From DATCIH01 sp036507955 (GTDB lineage Bacteria; Bacillota; Clostridia; Clostridiales; Clostridiaceae): a stretch of 17,011 nt of DNA. The stretch spans positions 1 through 17,011 of the forward strand of contig DATCIH010000157.1 of assembly GCA_036507955.1 (NCBI GenBank), read 5' to 3'. The translations under genes and the position numbers were made by a program. Of this stretch, positions 7,160 through 14,917 are shown piece by piece (positions within the stretch are counted from its first letter, which is position 1; the number at the start of each line of letters is the position of its first letter). A model generated the notes under the pieces. The model worked only from the letters and a program-made list of their open reading frames with translations, was not told where the DNA came from and searched no databases.

Positions 7160-7972
7160 TCATCCTTTGATTCCGGTTAAAGTTATTCCTTCAATAAATT
7201 GTTTTTGAGCAAAGAAAAATATTATAATAATCGGAATAGTCGTAACCGCAGAAGCTGCCATTATAAGATTCCATTCAACTGAATGTTCACCTATAAAGGA
7301 TTTCAGTCCAAGACTTACAGTAAACATACTCTGATTGTTTATATAAATAAGTGGACCTAGAAAATCTGACCATACGTTTAGAAAAGTGAATACACTTACA
7401 GCTGCTAATACTGGTTTCGAGAGTGGTAATATTATTTTGGTGTATATTGTGAAATGTGATGCTCCATCAATTGAAGCTGCTTCCATAAGTGATGTTGGTA
7501 AAGTTATAAAAAACTGCCTCATTAAAAAAATATTAATTGCACTAGCTAAAAAATAGGGAATAATTAATGGCCAATATGTTCCAACTAAATGTAACTTATT
7601 ATATATTAGATAAACTGGTATCATAGTTACTTGATAAGGAAGTAGTATTGTTGAAAGTATTATTGGAAATAATACTTTCTTTCCCCACCAATTAATACCA
7701 GATAATGAGTAAGCAACCATTGAACTTGTAAGCATTTGCCCAACTATTCCAATAATCGCTAAGAACAAAGTATTTATACAATACCTTAAAAATGGAACCT
7801 TCACAAATATTTCTTTATAATTCTCCCAATTTATCTTTTTAGGAATTAAGTTCAAAGAAAGAGCACTTGCATCTGTCCCACTCTTAAAAGATGTAGATAA
7901 TAACCAAAGAAACGGAAATATAAACATAATCCCAATTAAAATCAGTACTATGTGTGGTAGTATCTTTTTCAT
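7160..7972 (-). CDS. ABC sugar transporter permease, CUT1 MalG-type
   Basis: This is one of two membrane subunits of a binding-protein-dependent sugar importer. The 270-residue protein has six predicted membrane segments, beginning with HIVLILIGIMFIFPFLWLLS after a three-Lys/Met start. It carries the cytoplasmic EAA loop at about residues 164-183 (EAASIDGASHFTIYTKIILP), which docks the ATPase. The C-terminus QKQFIEGITLTGIKG is the usual MalG/CUT1 ending, so the protein is complete. The start ATG lies two bases after the stop of the upstream permease. Its ribosome site GGAGGTG is inside the last codons of that gene, a typical translational coupling arrangement. It is the last intact gene of the locus, and no ATPase gene is present nearby. 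Confidence 0.95.
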   Translation of the reverse strand: MKKILPHIVLILIGIMFIFPFLWLLSTSFKSGTDASALSLNLIPKKINWENYKEIFVKVPFLRYCINTLFLAIIGIVGQMLTSSMVAYSLSGINWWGKKVLFPIILSTILLPYQVTMIPVYLIYNKLHLVGTYWPLIIPYFLASAINIFLMRQFFITLPTSLMEAASIDGASHFTIYTKIILPLSKPVLAAVSVFTFLNVWSDFLGPLIYINNQSMFTVSLGLKSFIGEHSVEWNLIMAASAVTTIPIIIIFFFAQKQFIEGITLTGIKG

Positions 7973-7974
7973 TT

Positions 7975-8883
7975 TTATTCACCTCCATAGGTAACCCATT
8001 TATTTGATGTTTTAAATACAAGCCAAGTTATAAACGCCGTTATTATGAAAAGTATCCAAGCCATCGCTGAGGCCTTACCCATTTTAAAGTAGCTAAAGGC
8101 GTTATAGAATATATAAGTAGCATAAAATAAAATAGAATTTTCTGGTCCACCAAAGAGTCCGGCATTACCACCACCTCCGGCTTCACCAATTACCCAAGCT
8201 TGAGTGAAAATCTGAAAATTAAATATTATACTTACTATTAGTTGATATAATATAACTGGTGAGAGAGTAGGTAATGTTATTTTAATAAACTTATTCCAAT
8301 TATTAGCACCATCAATATCAGCTGATTCATAAAACGATCTTGGTATATCTTGCAATGCAGCAAGGAATATTATCATTATTGTTCCTGTTGCCCACATACC
8401 CATTATTATCAATGCCGGCTTTGTGTAATTTGGATCTTGGAACCAATTAGGTTGATAAATTCCGAATATTTTTAGGATATTATTCAATAACCCATATCTA
8501 GCATTTAAAATCCAAACCCATAATATTGTAGCTGCTACCTGGGGAACAATGGAAGGTATATAAAATATTGTACGGTAAAATGACATGCCTTTTATTTTCA
8601 TATTAAGTAGCATTGCAGTTCCTAATCCGAAGAGAAGATTAATTGGTGTAGCAAACGCTGTCATGTATAATGTATTATTAAGACTTTTAATAAATAATTC
8701 ATCTTTGAAGAGAGCTTTATAATTATCTAAACCAACAAATATAGGAGGCTTAAAAATACTAAAATCTGTAAAGCCATAATATAAAGAAATAATTATTGGA
8801 TACAAGGTAAAAATCAAAAATCCAATAATCCAAGGGCTTGCAAATAGCAAACCTGCAATAGTATCCTTATGTTTTTTTTTCAT
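7975..8883 (-). CDS. ABC sugar transporter permease, CUT1 MalF-type
   Basis: It is the partner membrane subunit of the importer. The start chosen is the ATG at 8883 (MKKKHKDTIAGLLFASPW), because GGGAGG lies nine bases upstream. The open frame extends 12 codons further, but those overlap the ribosome site. The resulting 302 residues contain about six membrane spans, the typical periplasmic-side segment GFTDFSIFKPPIFVGLDNYK, and the EAA loop ESADIDGANNWNKFIKITLP. A glycine-rich stretch (GEAGGGGNAGLFGGPENS) precedes the last two spans, as is common in this subfamily. It is separated from the binding-protein gene by a strong hairpin and is coupled to the following permease with a 2-base gap. Confidence 0.95.
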   Translation of the reverse strand: MKKKHKDTIAGLLFASPWIIGFLIFTLYPIIISLYYGFTDFSIFKPPIFVGLDNYKALFKDELFIKSLNNTLYMTAFATPINLLFGLGTAMLLNMKIKGMSFYRTIFYIPSIVPQVAATILWVWILNARYGLLNNILKIFGIYQPNWFQDPNYTKPALIIMGMWATGTIMIIFLAALQDIPRSFYESADIDGANNWNKFIKITLPTLSPVILYQLIVSIIFNFQIFTQAWVIGEAGGGGNAGLFGGPENSILFYATYIFYNAFSYFKMGKASAMAWILFIITAFITWLVFKTSNKWVTYGGE

Positions 8884-8930
8884 CACTATTTTCCTCCCTT
8901 TAAAAATTTTTAAAAACACTATTTTTAATA

Positions 8931-8977
8931 TTACAAGATATATATAGGGGATATGTTCTCCTATATATATCTTGTAA
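8931..8977. repeat. 18-bp perfect intercistronic hairpin between binding-protein and permease genes
   Basis: Arms 8931-8948 (TTACAAGATATATATAGG) and 8960-8977 are perfect inverse complements around an 11-base loop. It starts 5 bases downstream of the binding-protein stop codon. No T-run follows in the direction of transcription, so a simple terminator is unlikely. In maltose-type operons hairpins here protect the upstream mRNA from 3' decay, giving more binding protein than permease. That role is inferred from position. Confidence 0.75.
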
Positions 8978-8982
8978 AAAAC

Positions 8983-10272
8983 TTATTTACCTAAAATTGT
9001 GTTACCTTTCGTCGCAGCTTCTTTCATAGCTTCTTCAGCCGTTTTTTTCATTGTTACAGCTAGTTCTGCTTCATCACCAAACATTTTGTTAATTTCAACC
9101 ATTTTAGCATTTGCTGGAGCCGAAACAAATGTTGCTTGCTTAGCAAAATCTGCAAAATCTTTGAAGTTAGGTATATCAGCATAAACTTTATTATCTAAAA
9201 GTGATTTTTTTATTGGCAAAGTTCCCATTTTCTCATCCCATACACCCGAAATAACCGCAGATTTCAAGAAATCCCAGGCACCTTCTTTATTTTTTCCGTT
9301 AGCAGTAATATAGAATATTGAAGAAGATGCTTCTGCAATTGGTTGGGTAGCTGTCTGACCGTCAAGAGTAGGCAATGGGCATATACCAAAATCTAATTGA
9401 TCTTTGGTTATCTTAAGATCATTTCTTATAATACCAGGCAACCATTGTCCATCTATTCTAAAAACTTGATTTCCTGTCATAAATGGGTCTGTTGCTTGTG
9501 TATATTTTCCTGATTGATCAAACTTAAGAACATTGTCGACACCGAATTTAGTTCTATAATTTCTTAACAAATTCAACGCTGAAATAGATTCAGGTGTATC
9601 TGGTGTAAACTTTCCATCTGGAGAATAAAGTTTCCCACCAAAGGAAGCTATTAAATTGGAATGATAATATACAAATGGGAAATCTGGAAATCCCAATACA
9701 TTTATAGATTTATCCTTATTTACTTCTGTAGTTTTTATTGCCATATTCAACAACTCAGTGTTTGTTTTTGGTGGTGCAGTAAAACCTGCTTTTGCAAGTA
9801 ATTTTTTATTATAAAATAACATAAAGAATGTTACTCCGCCAGGCATTGCATAAGTTTTATTATTATATTTGCATGTGTCCATTACACCAGTTAAAGAATC
9901 TTTAAAATCAATCTTATCCCTTTTTATATAGCTATCTAATGGCTCTACAATACCTTCATCCGCATAGGATGCTATGTTTCCATTAAAATCATCTGTTAAA
10001 TCAGGACCAGAACCACCTGCAATGGCAACTTTAACCTTTTGCATATCTGCTACATAGAGTCCTTTTACATTATACTTTTTTTGAGACTTATTATAATCTG
10101 AAATAATTGATTCTACTCTTTTTCCCTCCGCTCCACCCCATAAATACCAAAAATTAACATCAGTCTTTACGACTGCCACCGTTGGCTTAGCTTTCCCGCA
10201 GCCTATAAATAATCCACTTACCATACTTGCTGTTAACAATAGTACTGTAATCTTTGAAAATTTTTTTAACAT
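8983..10272 (-). CDS. Extracellular sugar-binding lipoprotein of the CUT1 transporter
   Basis: It captures the substrate outside the cell and delivers it to the two permeases. The 429-residue protein begins with a lipoprotein signal: MLKKFSK, a hydrophobic core, then the lipobox LFIGC with the lipidated Cys at residue 25. The mature part follows the family-1 solute-binding fold: FWYLWGGAEGKRVESIISDY near the N-terminus, then YAMPGGVTFFMLFYNKKLL, a hinge-region FRIDGQWLPGI, and EASSSIFYITANGKNKEGAW towards the C-terminus. GGAGAG precedes the ATG by about seven bases. The gene has its own 144-base upstream gap and is followed by a hairpin, suggesting separate control of its level. The substrate cannot be inferred from the sequence; aromatic residues (FWYLWGG, RIDGQW) fit sugar stacking. 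Confidence 0.95.
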   Translation of the reverse strand: MLKKFSKITVLLLTASMVSGLFIGCGKAKPTVAVVKTDVNFWYLWGGAEGKRVESIISDYNKSQKKYNVKGLYVADMQKVKVAIAGGSGPDLTDDFNGNIASYADEGIVEPLDSYIKRDKIDFKDSLTGVMDTCKYNNKTYAMPGGVTFFMLFYNKKLLAKAGFTAPPKTNTELLNMAIKTTEVNKDKSINVLGFPDFPFVYYHSNLIASFGGKLYSPDGKFTPDTPESISALNLLRNYRTKFGVDNVLKFDQSGKYTQATDPFMTGNQVFRIDGQWLPGIIRNDLKITKDQLDFGICPLPTLDGQTATQPIAEASSSIFYITANGKNKEGAWDFLKSAVISGVWDEKMGTLPIKKSLLDNKVYADIPNFKDFADFAKQATFVSAPANAKMVEINKMFGDEAELAVTMKKTAEEAMKEAATKGNTILGK

Positions 10273-10416
10273 TTTCCCCTCTCCTTTATATAATCAATTT
10301 GGATTAAATTATATGATTCCGCAACAAATTATTATTTAGATAATTACATGCCTTAGAATCATTTAACTTCAAGACGTTTAGAGCATATATATGCAGTGTT
10401 TCCTACTCTCTTTTCA
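10273..10416 (-). promoter_or_regulatory. Spacer upstream of the binding-protein gene with a palindrome and a possible -10 box
   Basis: This AT-rich gap contains a perfect 12-base palindrome GCATATATATGC (10383-10394). It also has a 7-base inverted pair, ATGATTC at 10313-10319 and GAATCAT at 10356-10362. A minus-strand TATAAT lies about 40 bases before the start codon, but no good -35 box is spaced correctly. An internal promoter or operator is possible, not shown. Confidence 0.25.
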
Positions 10417-11388
10417 TTAATAACCTTTTAATTTTTCGGGATAATTTTTTATCATCCACTCTAAATAATATTTATATAGCCTAGTGGAATTAGGATGTCC
10501 TGCAAAAGCTTTAGTATTTGGTTTATTCATCATACCCTGATATTGATAAATCAAAATTTCATCTACATATGGTGAAATAACCTCAAATTGCTTTATTATA
10601 CGGTTAAAATCTGCTGGTATAAGAGGACTTATGCCCACCTCTCCTTCGCATTCAAATATTTCAACATCTGCCCAAAGTGCAACCCTTGGAACTAAATCAT
10701 GAACTTTACGTAGATTTTTAAAGAACCCTCCGCTTTCTTCCACTTTAGTTTTACGAACTCCAATTTCATCTTGATATGCAATTATATCCACATCTAAAAT
10801 ATCTAATTGTTTAGCATATTTTTCATCGGCGACTACTACCCTAGTTCCGTATGGTGCTATAAGTATTTTCCCGTTAGGTGTAAGTTTTCTTGCTTCTTTA
10901 CTGCAAATATTTACATAATTTATATAGTCTTCTGAAAAGTTCTTATCTATATACGGCTCATCAGGCCAATACCATCCATAAAAGCTTTTATGATTTGCAT
11001 ATTTTTTTGCAACTTCATTTATTCCTTCCTGATAAAGCCTTGCAATTTCTGGAAATAACATTTTCTTGAAAACATCTTTCCATTCTCCAAAAATGCCACC
11101 ACCTATAAAAAACTTTATTCCATATTTATCTGCCGAGGTTAAAACAGCCTCAATAGGATCTTCACAGCCAAGTATAATCTTTCCATAGTAATTAGAATCA
11201 TAATATGTCTTAAAATCGACTCCCACTATCATTAAAACCAGATATTCTATGCCTAGTTCTGAAATTTCCTTTAATTTAGTATCCCAATCAGCATCGTTAA
11301 AACTTGCACATGCAGGATTCCAATAAACCCCTTCAGGTGTATTATAGTGCTGAAATTCAAACCAACTACCTTTGATATACTTTATCAT
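10417..11388 (-). CDS. DUF4434 domain protein, glycosidase-like TIM barrel, cytoplasmic
   Basis: The start is the ATG at 11388 (MIKYIKGSWFEFQHYN), with GGAAGGTG about six bases upstream. An in-frame TTG five codons earlier overlaps that site. The 323-residue protein opens with the KGSWFEFQ and LKEISELGIEYLVLMIV pattern of DUF4434 proteins, which adopt a (beta/alpha)8 fold related to clan-A-type glycosidases. Candidate catalytic carboxylates are Asp143/Glu144 in YGWYWPDEPY at a strand end, Asp207/Glu208 in AYQDEIG, and Asp241/Glu243 in LWADVEIFE. The segment EILIYQYQGMMNKP near the C-terminus would be the last barrel strand. There is no signal peptide, so its substrate must be imported first. 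No activity is established for close relatives as far as I know; glycoside cleavage is an inference from fold and operon. Confidence 0.8.
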   Translation of the reverse strand: MIKYIKGSWFEFQHYNTPEGVYWNPACASFNDADWDTKLKEISELGIEYLVLMIVGVDFKTYYDSNYYGKIILGCEDPIEAVLTSADKYGIKFFIGGGIFGEWKDVFKKMLFPEIARLYQEGINEVAKKYANHKSFYGWYWPDEPYIDKNFSEDYINYVNICSKEARKLTPNGKILIAPYGTRVVVADEKYAKQLDILDVDIIAYQDEIGVRKTKVEESGGFFKNLRKVHDLVPRVALWADVEIFECEGEVGISPLIPADFNRIIKQFEVISPYVDEILIYQYQGMMNKPNTKAFAGHPNSTRLYKYYLEWMIKNYPEKLKGY

Positions 11389-11437
11389 TTTTACACCTTC
11401 CAATTTAAATATATATATAATTTACTTATTAGAATTT

Positions 11438-11465
11438 TTTATATACTCTGTGAATCTTTTGGCAA
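11438..11465 (-). promoter_or_regulatory. Possible sigma-A promoter upstream of the DUF4434 gene
   Basis: On the minus strand TTGCCA (11460-11465) and TATAAA (11438-11443) are separated by 16 bases, each one mismatch from the consensus. They lie about 50 bases before the DUF4434 start, in a 124-base gap. It could start a transcript for the DUF4434, binding-protein and permease genes. In such AT-rich DNA this match can arise by chance. Confidence 0.35.
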
Positions 11466-11512
11466 CTAACTATGGTCTTGTAATCGCTCCGTACCTCGAT
11501 AATCTCTAATAT

Positions 11513-12877
11513 TTATCCTATATTCTTTATAACATTCAAGGTTCTCTTAGCCATTTCGGATATTTTTACAAGACCAAACCCATCTACACCTGAATGCAAA
11601 CTATCATTTAAAGGATTTATCCACTTTTCTGGTAAGGTTTCTGCACCAAGTATCATACCTACAATGGAACCAACTGTTGCACCATTACAATCTGTATCAA
11701 ATGCAGCTGCTACCGCTATTCCTATAGACTTTTCAAAGTCTAGTTCGCCGTAGATAAGTCCAATACATACTATCATGGCATTACTAATCGTATGGCACCA
11801 ATCATGGCCTGACTTTTCATCATAAATGCTATGTAATTTTTCAATAGCCTGATCCCAATTTAGTCCTTCTTTCTTCCAACTAAATACTTCAAGTACCTTT
11901 TCATGTAGCCTTGATTTCTCTGGTATCTGACTTAATCCAATCCTTATAATATGTTCAATATCACAACTTACAACAGCCTCGGCAAGCATGGATGCTATAA
12001 ACATTTCACCATAAATTCCATTTTTTACATGAGAAATAGAGGCATCTCTGAAGGCAAATTCCGCAGCCCTTTCAGGATCTCCGGGATTTACATAGCCAAA
12101 GAAATCTGCTCTAATCTGAGCTCCTATCAACTCTCTGTACGGATTTCTATGACTCGCAGATTCTGGTGGATAAATACTGTTAACTAGATTTTTATAGGCA
12201 ACTCTCTCTGCCGTAAAAAGATGGAGAATAGGTAAATTCTGAAGCCAACATTCTGCTACATCATCCGCAGTAAAATCTTTCCCATACTTTTCTATTAACT
12301 TTAATCCAATAACAGTATAATTAGTATCATCATCTTCTGGCATATACTTAACTAAATTTACCCATGCTCCATCATCAGTAACTCCATATTTATCCTTAAT
12401 AGCCTTGTCAATATCTGATGAAATATAATAGTTAAAAGGATAATTATTAGTATCTTTTAACAGTCCTAAAATTCTTTCTCTATACCACCCTTCTATGGGT
12501 TTACCTAATAGACAACCTGCACACCTGCCAAGCCAGGCGCCATAAATTTTATTTAATAATTCTTCATCATTTAGTTTTATTTTCTTTTTAATATTATTTA
12601 TATTACTCTTACAACTTGATGTTATTTTTCTATTTTCTCTTATACTATCAAGATTAGAAGGTTCTATATATTTATAGCTATCTTCTACAGTTATTTTGTC
12701 AATTTCATCAAAGATTTCTCCAGCAGACTCCTGTTTACTAGGATTACTATCATCCATAGATAATATATTTTTCACTCTTTCTTCAAGGTTAGAAATAACC
12801 TTTCCTTCCTCTTTCGCTTGAACCAATTCAACAAGTAGATCTTCTGAATATTTGAAGTGAGGTTGTTTTTTAAGCAT
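11513..12877 (-). CDS. ADP-ribosylglycohydrolase (ARH/DraG) family protein
   Basis: The start is the ATG at 12877 (MLKKQPHFKY), eight bases after GGGAGAG. A GTG three codons upstream is too close to that site. Of the 454 residues, about the first 105 form a charged helical extension ending in YIEPSNLDSIRENR, which is also seen in the sugar-operon subgroup of this family. The all-helical hydrolase domain follows: IYGAWLGRCAGCLLGKP (about 112-127), the first metal motif EDDDTNY (181-187), SHVKNGIYGEM in the middle, and the second metal motif FDTDCNGATVGSIVG (393-407) with Asp394 and Asp396. These acidic residues normally hold two Mg ions for cleaving N- or O-glycosidic bonds to ribose. In this context it more likely acts on an imported glycoside than on ADP-ribosylated protein, which is inference. 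Confidence 0.9.
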   Translation of the reverse strand: MLKKQPHFKYSEDLLVELVQAKEEGKVISNLEERVKNILSMDDSNPSKQESAGEIFDEIDKITVEDSYKYIEPSNLDSIRENRKITSSCKSNINNIKKKIKLNDEELLNKIYGAWLGRCAGCLLGKPIEGWYRERILGLLKDTNNYPFNYYISSDIDKAIKDKYGVTDDGAWVNLVKYMPEDDDTNYTVIGLKLIEKYGKDFTADDVAECWLQNLPILHLFTAERVAYKNLVNSIYPPESASHRNPYRELIGAQIRADFFGYVNPGDPERAAEFAFRDASISHVKNGIYGEMFIASMLAEAVVSCDIEHIIRIGLSQIPEKSRLHEKVLEVFSWKKEGLNWDQAIEKLHSIYDEKSGHDWCHTISNAMIVCIGLIYGELDFEKSIGIAVAAAFDTDCNGATVGSIVGMILGAETLPEKWINPLNDSLHSGVDGFGLVKISEMAKRTLNVIKNIG

Positions 12878-12970
12878 TCTTATCACTCTCCCGTATTATT
12901 TATCTAAAACTATTCGATTAAAATGTGAAATAATTTTAAAATATCCATTATGAATATTTGTTATATAATT

Positions 12971-14029
12971 TTAATTTACAATAACTTCACTATTAATTTC
13001 TGCTGATTTATAAATAGCATCAAGGATCTTCATAAGTTCAACTCCGTCTTCTCCAGGATTTAAGCATTCTGTACCATTTGCAATACAATCTACAAAATGA
13101 GCAGTCTCTCTGTCAAAATTATTTTGGAAATCACTAAGCGCTGGATCAATTAATGGAGTCATATCAGTCATATAATTGTTTTTCTCTCCCAAAACTTGAA
13201 ACTTTGGTTCCATTGTCGCTCCTCCCCTAGAGCCATAGACCTCAAGATAGAGCACATCTTCTTTAATATGCTGTGTCCAACTTGTCTCAATATTACCCAC
13301 AACGCCGTTATCAAACTTTATTGTAGCAATTGCAGCATCTTCAACATCATTATAGTCACTGTAATCTGATGCCTTATAAAAATTTACACCCTTTACATTA
13401 GACCTATTGCCCAATTTATTAAAGGTTGAACCAAGTACTGATACTGTTTTTGGCTTTCCCATTAAATATCTTAGTAAGTCAATCATATGAACGCCTAAAT
13501 CAACTAATGGTCCTCCTCCTGATCGTTTCTTATCTGAGAACCAGCCCCCAGGATTACCAATTCTTCTAGTACAACCTGTTTTAACATAATAGATTTCACC
13601 TAAATCACCATTATCTATCATTTCTTTTAATGCTTTTGCATTTTCACCAAATCGTCTTACAAACCCAACCATAAGTAATCTTTTATTAGCTTTAGCTACC
13701 TTTACCATTTCCTTAGCCTCTTCAGCGTTCATAGCAAGAGGTTTCTCACAAAGTACATTTATGCCAGCATTTAGTGCTGCTTTAGCAGCTGGACTATGTA
13801 CACTATTCCATGTACATACACTTATTCCATCTAAGTTTTCTTCTTTAACCATCTTATTATAATCTGTATAAACCTTTGGAATACAGAATTCTTTTGCAAC
13901 TGCCTTTGCTCTTTCTTCATTAATGTCACAAATTGCTGCTACTTCTACATTAGGTAAAATCTTGTACCCATGTAAATGGTAATGTGATATATTACCCGAT
14001 CCAATTATTCCTATCTTAACTTTATTCAT
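12971..14029 (-). CDS. Gfo/Idh/MocA family NAD(P)-dependent sugar oxidoreductase
   Basis: The 352-residue protein has an N-terminal Rossmann fold with GIIGSGNIS (7-15) and Asp35 in CDIN at the end of the second strand, which suggests NAD rather than NADP. CEKPLAM (94-100) carries the family's Lys96. The C-terminal domain has GGGPLVDLGVHMIDLLRYLM (171-190), whose Asp177 and His181 match the usual catalytic DxGxHxxD motif. Members oxidise or reduce a ring or chain hydroxyl of sugars, inositols or glycosides. The start ATG lies ten bases after GGAGG, and the gene begins 22 bases after the TIM-barrel gene stops, so the two are probably co-translated. The pairing with a sugar-isomerase-type barrel suggests formation of a keto-sugar that the partner then processes. 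The substrate is not readable. Confidence 0.93.
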   Translation of the reverse strand: MNKVKIGIIGSGNISHYHLHGYKILPNVEVAAICDINEERAKAVAKEFCIPKVYTDYNKMVKEENLDGISVCTWNSVHSPAAKAALNAGINVLCEKPLAMNAEEAKEMVKVAKANKRLLMVGFVRRFGENAKALKEMIDNGDLGEIYYVKTGCTRRIGNPGGWFSDKKRSGGGPLVDLGVHMIDLLRYLMGKPKTVSVLGSTFNKLGNRSNVKGVNFYKASDYSDYNDVEDAAIATIKFDNGVVGNIETSWTQHIKEDVLYLEVYGSRGGATMEPKFQVLGEKNNYMTDMTPLIDPALSDFQNNFDRETAHFVDCIANGTECLNPGEDGVELMKILDAIYKSAEINSEVIVN

Positions 14030-14051
14030 TTAGATCAAACCTCCACCCTTA

Positions 14052-14882
14052 TTAAATAATCGAGTTTAAATATTTAATGCTTTGTTCAGTTTCTAATACA
14101 GAATCTCCTACACCTTCATACTCAATTGATAGATATCCCTCATAATCTTGTTCTAAAAGCTCCTGCACTATTTCTTTCAAATTAATATCTCCACTTCCTA
14201 TTACAGTACCTTGATATAGCTTTGAGTTTAGTCCAGTAAGAGTCTCTTTTCCATTAGGCTGTTTTAATTCTTTAAAATCTTTAAAATGTACATACCCAAT
14301 CTTTCCTTTTAAATAAATAACTGCTTCTAATGGTTCTTCATCAACTAATAAAAAATTACCGGTATCTACATTTGCTTTTAAGTTTTCAGATCCAACCAGT
14401 TCAATAATATTTTTAACCTGAGATGCCTTACCTGCAAAAAGTCCATGATTTTCTAAGACTAAAGTTATTCCATTTGCTTCTGCAGTTTTTATACAACCCT
14501 TAAATCCCTTTATTATGCTACTAAAGCCTATTTCGAAAGGAATTTGTTGTTTATCATATCCACTAAATACGCGCATTATATTTGTATTTAATCTTTTCGC
14601 AATAACTACCTGTGAGTTTACATAATCAATTTGTTCTTGTAGTTTACTATCATCATCAAGTACAAAATCATTTGCGATAGAATATGCAGATACACCAATT
14701 CCTTTCTCTTTAAGAATCTTTATTGTTTCATCTATTTCAGTTTCATTTTTCCAAAAACAATCTAAAAGTTCAACAGCATTAACCTTCCAACCAGAAGCTA
14801 TATTCAAGAAATTCTTTACAGCTATTTCATTATTAAAGAATTTTTTTTGCAAACACCACATACTAACAGAAGTTTTTAACAA
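14052..14882 (-). CDS. Sugar phosphate isomerase/epimerase family TIM barrel (xylose-isomerase-like)
   Basis: The 276-residue protein starts at a TTG, seven bases after AGGAGG; no better start is available. It shows the AP-endonuclease-2 barrel pattern with likely metal ligands Glu144 (LVLENHG), Asp173 (NVDTGNF), His199 (YVHFKDF) and Glu254 (LSIEYEG). GSGDINLKEIVQELL near the C-terminus is the typical last-strand region. Family members isomerise or epimerise sugars, dehydrate inosose, or eliminate from 3-keto-glycosides. It sits between DUF4127 (35-base gap) and the Gfo/Idh gene (22-base gap), so the three are one transcription unit. An oxidation step by the dehydrogenase followed by isomerisation or beta-elimination here is a reasonable model, not a demonstrated one. 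Confidence 0.92.
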   Translation of the reverse strand: MLKTSVSMWCLQKKFFNNEIAVKNFLNIASGWKVNAVELLDCFWKNETEIDETIKILKEKGIGVSAYSIANDFVLDDDSKLQEQIDYVNSQVVIAKRLNTNIMRVFSGYDKQQIPFEIGFSSIIKGFKGCIKTAEANGITLVLENHGLFAGKASQVKNIIELVGSENLKANVDTGNFLLVDEEPLEAVIYLKGKIGYVHFKDFKELKQPNGKETLTGLNSKLYQGTVIGSGDINLKEIVQELLEQDYEGYLSIEYEGVGDSVLETEQSIKYLNSII

Positions 14883-14917
14883 GTTAATTCCTCCTATAAT
14901 TAAAATAAATTATTATT

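Noticed and set aside
8931..8977. Rho-independent terminator after the binding-protein gene
   Set aside because: The sequence after the stem on the minus strand is A/T mixed without a T-run, and the permease genes downstream need the transcript.
8999..9184. Plus-strand frame opposite the binding-protein gene
   Set aside because: It is the antisense of the Ala/Lys-rich C-terminus, with no ribosome site; a typical shadow frame.
11951..12187. Plus-strand frame opposite the ARH-family gene
   Set aside because: It overlaps conserved hydrolase sequence on the other strand and shows no coding features of its own.
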